Part shown: one piece after another, positions 56,699-64,000 of the stretch
How the letters are laid out: each line of letters starts with the position of its first letter
How positions within the stretch are numbered: the stretch's first letter is position 1
Assembly: GCF_002234675.1 (NCBI RefSeq)
Contig: NC_019866.2
Coordinates: forward strand, 12,987,261 to 13,051,260
Direction: 5' to 3'
Source: Oryzias latipes
Lineage: Eukaryota > Chordata > Actinopteri > Beloniformes > Adrianichthyidae
DNA length: 64,000 nucleotides
Notes under the pieces: generated by a model
Databases searched by the model: none
Told to the model about the DNA's origin: nothing
The model's input: the letters and a program-made list of their open reading frames with translations, nothing else
Program-made: the position numbers and the translations under genes

Positions 56699-58442
56699 AT
56701 GTCTGCTGTCTGGCTGAAGATTGCAGCCGTTCTTTGTGTGCTGAGTGTAGCAGGTAAGGCCTAGATGGATAAAGATGAAAACCTTAAAATGCAGTCTAGA
56801 CAATAATAGTTAGATTGGAACGTTTTTGTGCAAAACAAATATACAGCAGGAAACTAAAATGTGCTTTTTGTGTCTTTTTGCATGCAGAGGGGGACAACGT
56901 AGTTTGGAAAAATGTTGGCGAGGACGTTGCCATCGCATGCAGGTCTTCACAGAAGGAGCCTTACCTTTATTTAAAGAAGGGGCTCCATGAAAACATTACC
57001 CTTTTTTATGCAGACAAAAACTCTACCAAGACACACATAAAACCAGAAAACAAAATTCAGCAAAAAGGAAAATTCCCCAACATCACTTTTACAATCAAGA
57101 ATTTGACAGCGACTGACACAGGACCTTACTGGTGTGTGTTTGTAAGTTTTGATGGTAAACACAAACGAACCACTGAGAAAAGTAACGGATCCATCCTTCT
57201 TGTGATCAAAGGTGAGCATCATTACATCTTTAAATTTGTCTTCAGATTAAAAAGCCCCTCTGATGTACATTTCCTGCATTACATTAGATTGAGAAGTGTT
57301 GATGAAGTGATGTAAGAAAGCTTTTCGAGCCACTTGACTAAACTTAAGTTCACCTTATTTTGCGTTTCACATCTTTTTTGATTCCAAAAAGTGATTTTAT
57401 TTTTTGCAGTAGTGGTATCATTTGAGGGGAATTTTCACAGCATGGTTGAGTCACGGAAAAGTTCAACTTGTTATGCTGATGGAAAGTAGTTTCAGACAGC
57501 AGGAAAATCGAATGAATCACCAGACACATAAAAAAGACAGAGAAGCAAGTCTTGTGAGGTGAACAATGACATGTGGACGTGTTTTTCTGTCCTTCAGAAG
57601 ACCCTGTGCCCAACTGTTCATCAAAGGAAAACATGTTTTTGGTAGCCATCGTGGTCTCTGTCGTTGCGTTGATCACCCTCATATCGAGCATCATCTTACT
57701 AAGATATTCTAAGGTATTTATCACTGTTTCTGATAGTTGTGTTTTTGTTGTTTGACCATATGTATCTTTGGTTAGGATTTGGTCAGTTTCCTGTGAATGG
57801 CTCAATAACCAAACCGTAAACATGGTTTATTTCCATTTGTTTTGCCAAAATTTTTAATTGCAAATTCCAAATGTCACTGAAATTTACATGTTGGTTTCCT
57901 GATAAATAAAAGTTTTTTAATAAAATTGTTTTTAAAAAGGGATTCACTTAATGATACAATTAAAACACATATTAGACATATATTAAACGTATTAGTTTTT
58001 TGTATTTGGCCTTGCATCTTAAAACTCCAAATTATTGCTTTTGGGTGAGCAAAATGTTGTGCTAAGTAACCTGCATAATTTTATATACTTTGATCCTAAA
58101 TTGCCCCATACTGTATACATAAACATAAACAAAAAAAATTACAATTTTATTCAAAAGAACGTTTCAGTTGTTAGTTTACTTGTTGAGGTTTCAGTGACAT
58201 TTACAAAAGAAACCGTATGGGAGTAAAGGTGCTATTTTCTGTTACAGATTAAAGTGTAGCAGCAGCTTAAGCTCACATTTCAATCAAATAAATTGATTCA
58301 AAAGGAAAAAAAGAAACACTTCACATCTAACATGCTGATATTCTTTTGCAATCAATCCAAGTACGAGTGCTTCAAAAACAAGGCAGCTCGACTCCCCATC
58401 AACGATGTTTATGAGGACATGCGGGGAACAATAAGACGGTGA
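56699..58442 (+). CDS. cd7al: CD7-like transmembrane immunoglobulin receptor (four exons)
   Basis: Predicted type I leukocyte surface receptor. Exons: 56699-56753, 56888-57211, 57598-57713, 58362-58442, total 576 bp, 191 residues, GT-AG with matching phases. A signal peptide (MSAVWLKIAAVLCVLSVA) is followed by one V-type Ig domain in a single exon, with Cys in VAIACRSS, Cys in DTGPYWCVF and five possible N-glycosylation sites. After a very short stalk comes the helix MFLVAIVVSVVALITLISSI and a 30-residue tail. The core Trp after the first Cys is absent: the segment is YLYLKK, like IYLRQ in human CD7. The tail has NDVYEDMRG, matching CD7 CVVYEDMS, a YxxM site expected to recruit the PI3-kinase p85 SH2 domain. 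The last acceptor has a weak pyrimidine tract. The symbol is tentative, and a CD300/pIgR-like relative is the alternative. Confidence 0.75.
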
Positions 58443-59430
58443 GGACGGGAGTCTGCAGGGAGTCTGCAGGGAGCAGCACTCCAAAGACACGTCTGTAGCA
58501 GAGAGCCAACTCTTAGAAAAGTTTGTGCATTTATTACTGCGTTTTTGTTAAAAAAATGTAGCTTGTGTACATTTCTGTGAAAATTGATGAAGATAACTGC
58601 AATTCAGAGGGATGAAAACAATTTCACCTATGATTTTTATTGGAACTTTTTTTATAAAGAGTTGATGGTTTTTGTTGAGCAGTGTCTGAGTCATGGTGGA
58701 GATGACTGAGGGCACTTTTGAGTCATTGCCAAAACCGAAAACCAAACCAAAAAAAAAAAGGAGGAATGGTAAACTGTTGCCTCATTCAGGGATCAAGCAG
58801 CACAAGAACTAAATATGTAAATTCATAACAGATGTATTGTTTGTACAAAGTCCAGTGGCCTTCTCATTGATGAAAACTGTGTTTTGGTTGCCATTAAATC
58901 ACCATGACACTCGCTTTTCTTTTATTCATGTTGGTTATTTTATCTTGAACTTAGGGTAGCAGGCTCTTTCTAGCAGCACCAAATCATGATGGTGCCTCTG
59001 CCGTGTTGAAAAGCTAGCAAGATGTTTTGATATCCACTGGCTTGTTTTTTTTGCTTAACAGTTAAGCTTTGTTGTTGTGTTTTGTTCAACTATATATTCA
59101 GTATCTGTTTACAAATACTATGTTTCCTTTTATTTTAAAAACTCTGTAGACTTGAGATGGTGTGATTTCGTTAGGGAGACTTCTTTATCACCGCCTACAC
59201 AAAAATGAGGAAATTTACTTTAAAAAAAACAGGAAGTTCCTTTTTTTGAGTTTTTGTGTTAGCTGCATGTTCATTAAGGTCCCTGAAACTGTATATTAAA
59301 ATCATCCAGATTTATAGTCTGCATTTACACAAGGCAAAACAGTAAAGTGCTGTAAAAATGCAAATAATAAATGAATTTTATATCAAATTGCAATCTTAAA
59401 TGTCTCTTCTTTACCCCCCTTCCCCCACAC
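58443..59430 (+). other. CD7-like 3' UTR and spacer
   Basis: A directly repeated GGGAGTCTGCA occurs just after the stop (58448-58470). No further coding sequence is seen. The poly(A) site is not determined. AATAAA occurs at about 59366. Confidence 0.4.
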
Positions 59431-59439
59431 ACACACACA

Positions 59440-59950
59440 CTGCATTGTTTGGGGTGTTTTTAGCATATTCTGGTGGTATTTTTCTCATAATGGAGGATAA
59501 ATATGAATACAATTGAGCTGTAATCAGGAGCAGACAGAAAAATGCCGTTGGAAAAAGCTTGTAGCTGTGACATTCGCCGGTTCCCAAGTTCCCTGCTCCA
59601 TTCTGATGCATCCACTCGCAGACAAATAGATCCATGTACGTCTTTGTTTTCCTCATCTGAGCTGGAATCTTAAACGAAATTGGATAGCTCCAATCTTGCT
59701 CCCCATTTTTGTTGCTCTGGTAATGTTAGGCTGGGGTTGTGAAGGACTGACTGTAAGCCAGCAGGAGAGAGTGTAAACAAAAGCATGATGGGAAGTAGGG
59801 GACATCTAACAATGCGCCAACAGAATATATAATGAACTACTGGCACGCTGCAGAAAGTATGTGCTACAAAACACATTTTTATTAAAACTTTGGCTAAAAC
59901 TGCATTATCATATTTAAAAGACCACCAGCAATGATTTTAAAGTACAGCAG
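59440..59950 (-). repeat. Unnamed ~500 bp interspersed repeat, copy C
   Basis: The minus strand carries the same blocks as copies A and B: GCTGGTGGTCTTTTAAATAT, CTCTCCTGCTGGCTTACAG, CCTAACATTACC, CAACAAAAATGGGGAGCA, and the peptide block DSSSDEENKDVHGS followed by GTGGATGCATCAGAATGGAG. A CA run adjoins its left edge. Confidence 0.75.
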
Positions 59951-60112
59951 ATGATTGTATGTTGGCTTAACACGACCACATTTTTTCAATTTTTGCACTA
60001 AAAGCAGGACATAAACACCACCAACAAACAGAAAAAGGGTATTTTTTACATGTGATGTGGGATGGTTTTACATAAATTTAGCTATTAAGGATATTTGCAT
60101 AAATTTTATTCA

Positions 60113-60792
60113 GGTTGTAACGATTCATTTTATCAATGAATTATATATCCTAATTTGTGGATGGCTATACAATTCATTGTCAAAATTGGTTCATTTTAAA
60201 CGTTCCAATTCACTTATCTAAAATGGCAAAAACTGATCTTTAGCCAAAAATTCAACCAGTATGACTCAGAGATAAATGAGTCCTGAACAGTGCAGGTGAA
60301 GTTTTCCAGATTCCTTGTTTTCCTTCTAAGATAATTAAGTGTGAATTCAATATGTGAGCAAACAAGTCAACAATAATTTAAGTCAAATCCATTCACATTT
60401 GCATTGCATAAATCTGAGCCCACTGTTGTTTTTCCACACAGAAATAATACAAACAGAAAATTATTAGAACAATTTACTACAGTGTGTGGTGACATGTTTG
60501 TGAAATTCAAAGTGTTTCCGCACATTGGACTGAAAGGATGGACTGTTCCTTTTTTGCTGTCCTCCTTGCTGTCCCTTCGCCGCTGTCATACACTTGGTCT
60601 TTTTTACAGTGCAGTAAAATAAGCCCACTCAATCCAAACAGTGTTTTCCAAAATCGATTATCGATTCTTCTCATTCTGAACCATTTTTTATTGAAATGAA
60701 TCTAACTGATTCCATTAACAACTTGCCTCAGAAAAATCTGGTTGAATCATAGTAATAAAAATTGATTGATCGGCTTATCGTTACACCCCTAT
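60113..60792. mobile_element. Diverged hAT-like MITE
   Basis: The left end CAGGTTGTAACGATTCATTT and the right end CTTATCGTTACACCCCT are compatible with an inverted repeat of the TAGGGGTGTAACGAT type. Flanking sequence is AT-rich and no clean 8-bp duplication can be named. No coding sequence inside. Confidence 0.5.
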
Positions 60793-60894
60793 ATTTTACA
60801 CTTACAGAGCACTTTATAGGTTTGCATGTTTCATACACTCCTGTCAAATCAGGCAGCAATGCTTTAGATTGTTTGTTTTCTTGTTCATTAAGAT

Positions 60895-60970
60895 TGTTGC
60901 TGCTTAGTGACCTCTAGCTGTTGTGTTGCTGGTTCAAGTCCCAGAAAGATTCCCTCCTCCTGTCCCTTTT
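60895..60970 (+). repeat. Possible tRNA-derived SINE head
   Basis: TGCTGGTTCAAGTCCCAGAA has a consensus B box (GGTTCAAGTCC). Some A-box-like sequence lies about 40 bp upstream. No body is recognisable after it. Confidence 0.3.
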
Positions 60971-63900
60971 GATGGTAAGACACAAAATCTTAAACGATAC
61001 TTTTAATGATAACTGTTTAAAAAGACATGTTCTTTTGATTTAACATTTATCATTTCACTATTTAGATGTGTTTTCTTGTTTTTTTAAGTCAGTTATAGTT
61101 TTGATTTAAGAAATAAATATTAAACTGCATTTGTGTATTGGAGAAACAATCAGATCTTTAATACCAGTAAATAACTATACAATATGAAAAAAATCTGTTT
61201 CTATTATGTAGTTTGTTGGTGTGAATTTTTACACTCAATTGTTGATTCTGGTTTACACATCCTGAAACAGATGTTCTATAACCGTGTTCATGACAGTTTA
61301 TTTCCTCTGTTATGCTTCTTTAACAAAGCATAATAACAATAAAGTCAGGTGTTTTAGGCTAAATCTAATATTTTTAATCTTTTCAAACAAGTTGATTTTA
61401 GGTTGCATGGGAAAATCAACACAATCTTTCCTGAAGAAGTTCAGGTCAAGTCAGTACGTGTTGGCTTATGCAAACAATGGATCTTCAAATGCTGTAAAAC
61501 ATGGAGGCTGAGTGCTGAAAGACACTTTGAGTCAACAAGGGCTTCTTGACCAAAAAAAACAAAACAAAACAGAGAAGTGTGCATATGGAGGGGATGCAAG
61601 TGTGTGCGGTCACAAACTCCAGTGCAGAGATGCACCAAATATGTGTCTTTGGGGTTTTGGAGGAAATGTCACGGTACGGCAAAGCAAGCGGGCCGGTCGA
61701 TGTTTGTTTTTGAGTTTGTGCATTGAGGCGACATGTGAAAAGTCTAGCCAAGCATAAGAGACGCATTTCTGAAGCCGGCGTCACAGTGAAATGGAAACCA
61801 GTGACCTCTCTTCCAGGAACCCCAGTGAAATGACAGTCAGGAGGTCGTCTATGCGAAAGGTGTTGCTTTGTTTTTCATGCAGTTTCCACTTTAACACCCT
61901 TTTGTGCTACTAAAGCACAAAACCCCAGATTTTGCAGGTACTGTGATGTATAAGGATCCTCCAAACTGTGTCAAAAGATCAGTAAAGTGCAGTAAATGAA
62001 GAAAAAGTGCTGCAAGCGTAGAACCAGTTGAACCCCATTGAACTATCTACACTACAGAAACCACTTATTAAGAGCAGATTGTCAAAAACCTTAGTGCTGC
62101 TGATTAAAGAATAAAAGCTGAATTTGACATGCAGTCTCATTATTCACTCCTCATGCTTTCCCAAACTTACAAAATATGTCAAACACCGGGGTTTTTTGCA
62201 CTCATCTTATCAGTGGAAACTTGTGGCTATCAGCAGTTGCTTTTGGAAGTGTAGAGAGGTGTTTGGTTCGAATTCAAAGAGTCAAGTTTCAGAAAAAGCG
62301 AATCTGTTCTTTTTTCCCCCCATTGGAGTCGATACTTAAAATGTATGAAACCCTGTCTTCTATATTTGTTTGGTCCGAGTTTACCGCTGTCTTATTTCAG
62401 AACAGGATGTGGTGACAGTCTTGTGAACGTCTCATCCCGCTTGTGTATTTTGTTTGTTCCAAGAGACCGAGTGCTTGTGTTTGTTTGAGTGGCCTAAAAT
62501 ATTTCTCTTTTTTCCCATCTGCATTTATTTTTTCATTCATTTTTGATGCAATTCAGAAACATGTTAATTGTCTTTGTTAACAAATCTAAAGCTTACTTTT
62601 GATTTGCTGTTGTTTGCATTTGATTGTATTATTTTTGAAATGACGAATGAACTGTGTTGTTTTAGTGTGTCCTATTTCACAAGGAAACACCTGCAGATTT
62701 AACATGTTTTTAGGATTAAAATAGTTTTAAATATTATATATACGTTCATCAATTACAAGTGAATTATGTTGGTATTTCACTGCATTTTACTGTAAATATT
62801 GCAAATATTTCTACCTTGAGCCTAATCTCACCTTCTGCAGTTAATGACACGTTTTGTTTTACAGCGTAAACACAACACGGTTCATCCTTTTCATTTGTTT
62901 TTTTTCGCAGTGGATTCACACAGTGGTCACCGTGTTACTTTCAGAATTTCCTCCACATAGTGTATTTCTAAGCGGTCACTACTAAAAATAACTAAAACAT
63001 CTGTAAAATGTTTTTCAAAAGGAATTCTGTGCCCAAAACCTTTTTAGAAAGGCTTGTAAATGGTTAATATTTCTGTTAAAAAAACAATTTTTTAATCTCA
63101 GCAGTCAAACTTTGTATCATCAAGCAGTTACAGAAAGAAAAAGATTTAAGTTTTTTTTGTTTGTTTTTTTACTTTTTACTTTTTTGTCCTTTTTTTAAAA
63201 CATCCTTTTTTAGCAACACATGTTCATGGTTATCAAATAACAGCACCCAAAAATATGTTTTTAATTTGAGTCCTCTGAGAATTTTTTGAAAATAGAAATC
63301 AAATTTCAGTCAAGGTCAACAAGTAGACCCTGACTAAAATTTGTTTACTGGGTTCTACTTGTGTGACAGACTTTTTATGAGGAAGATTCTTTGAAGCAAT
63401 ACTTGAAAACCACAAATATTGCATCCAAGTAACGGCACGTATTCATTGCAGAGCTTCAACAATAGTGGTGACCATGTTGTGTAATAAACAGAGAAACATT
63501 TGTGTATTATGTTAGGAAGAGGTGCTCCGAAACAAAGGTTTTGGTTTTATGTTATACGTTGGACTGCTTAGATGCTGGTTAACTTCTGGTTTTGGTAAGG
63601 AAGTCGGCAGGAAGTTTTACAGTTACTGAATTTTAAATTTGCATGATCGGAAAAAAGAACTTAAAGTCAAGTCAGTGCGGCTATAGGGAGTAAAAGCTGG
63701 AGATGATGGTAAACCCGTGTGAGAAACTTGACAGGAAGGGCCAAAGCACTTTTATATTTCTCACACCAAAGTTTGAGACATCTGTAGCACAAACTCACTG
63801 ATTCAACAGACATACTGTATTTGACTTGAGGTTTATAACCAAGGAAACCATGTCAAGATTTGAAAAATGTTTACAAAAGTTCATCAGACTTTTACTGAAC

Positions 63901-64000
63901 ACGAACCTCAGTCTGTGGCCAATTAGAACATCTTCAAAAATAGAAAAAAAAATGGCAAGAGTGTGAAATGTTGACTTGTTTCTGCAACAAAGATGTTTAT
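60971..64000. other. Spacer at 3' edge of window, nothing supported
   Basis: AT-rich sequence with short frames only. No splice-supported exon, RNA gene or assignable repeat was found. It could be 3' UTR or intron of a gene beyond the window. Confidence 0.4.

Noticed and set aside
60404-60622. 72-codon plus-strand frame as a gene
   Set aside because: It lies inside the worn hAT-like MITE and matches no family.
1-64000. CRISPR array, prokaryotic operon or whole virus-like element
   Set aside because: Spliced vertebrate genes fill the window. No regular spacer-repeat array and no capsid, envelope or LTR structure was seen.

Overview
The window is vertebrate nuclear DNA from a ray-finned fish. 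Genes are split by GT-AG introns, the spacers are AT-rich, and the repeats are typically teleost (hAT, Tc1, Tigger/pogo, R4/Dong and CR1/L2-like LINEs, tRNA-derived SINEs). A percomorph such as a medaka relative would fit, but I cannot fix the species from sequence alone. I rebuilt every coding exon by translating both strands and checking splice sites and phase by hand.

Layout: (1) 1733-6437 (+), the last four coding exons of PITPNC1, whose 5' part lies outside the window. (2) 8.3-11.4 kb, a gene-free gap full of transposon debris: a MADF-domain fragment, an R4/Dong LINE relic and a 1.34 kb hAT element with perfect 8-bp target duplications. (3) 11956-13877 (-), SLC25A19, head-to-head with MIF4GD (15248-17002, +). 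(4) MRPS7 (18637-20144, -), head-to-head with GGA3 (20356-26653, +), with only 211 bp between the start codons. (5) NUP85 (27721-35724, -), tail-to-tail with GGA3 and head-to-head with SUMO2 (36628-42530, +). (6) JPT1/HN1 (43560-49769, +). (7) A broad spacer, then a small immunoglobulin-domain receptor gene at 56699-58442 (+) that I read as CD7-like. (8) 58.4-64 kb, no gene recognised.

From SLC25A19 to JPT1 the order and orientation match human 17q25.1 as I recall it (JPT1-SUMO2-NUP85-GGA3-MRPS7-MIF4GD-SLC25A19). Human PITPNC1 (17q24.2) and CD7 (17q25.3) lie elsewhere on the same arm, so both edges of the block look rearranged. The genes are mostly housekeeping: lipid transfer, mitochondrial thiamine pyrophosphate import, translation, mitochondrial ribosome, Golgi-endosome sorting, nuclear pore, SUMO and a microtubule-associated protein. 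They do not form one pathway. Divergent pairs sharing short promoters dominate the architecture.

I found no wholly new molecular system. The items most worth a second look are the CD7-like receptor, a roughly 500 bp unnamed repeat present three times (one copy offers a candidate 24-bp exon inside GGA3), a GC-AG intron in NUP85, a twin CCAAT promoter at JPT1, and a CTCF-like motif at the edge of a hairpin upstream of the CD7-like gene.
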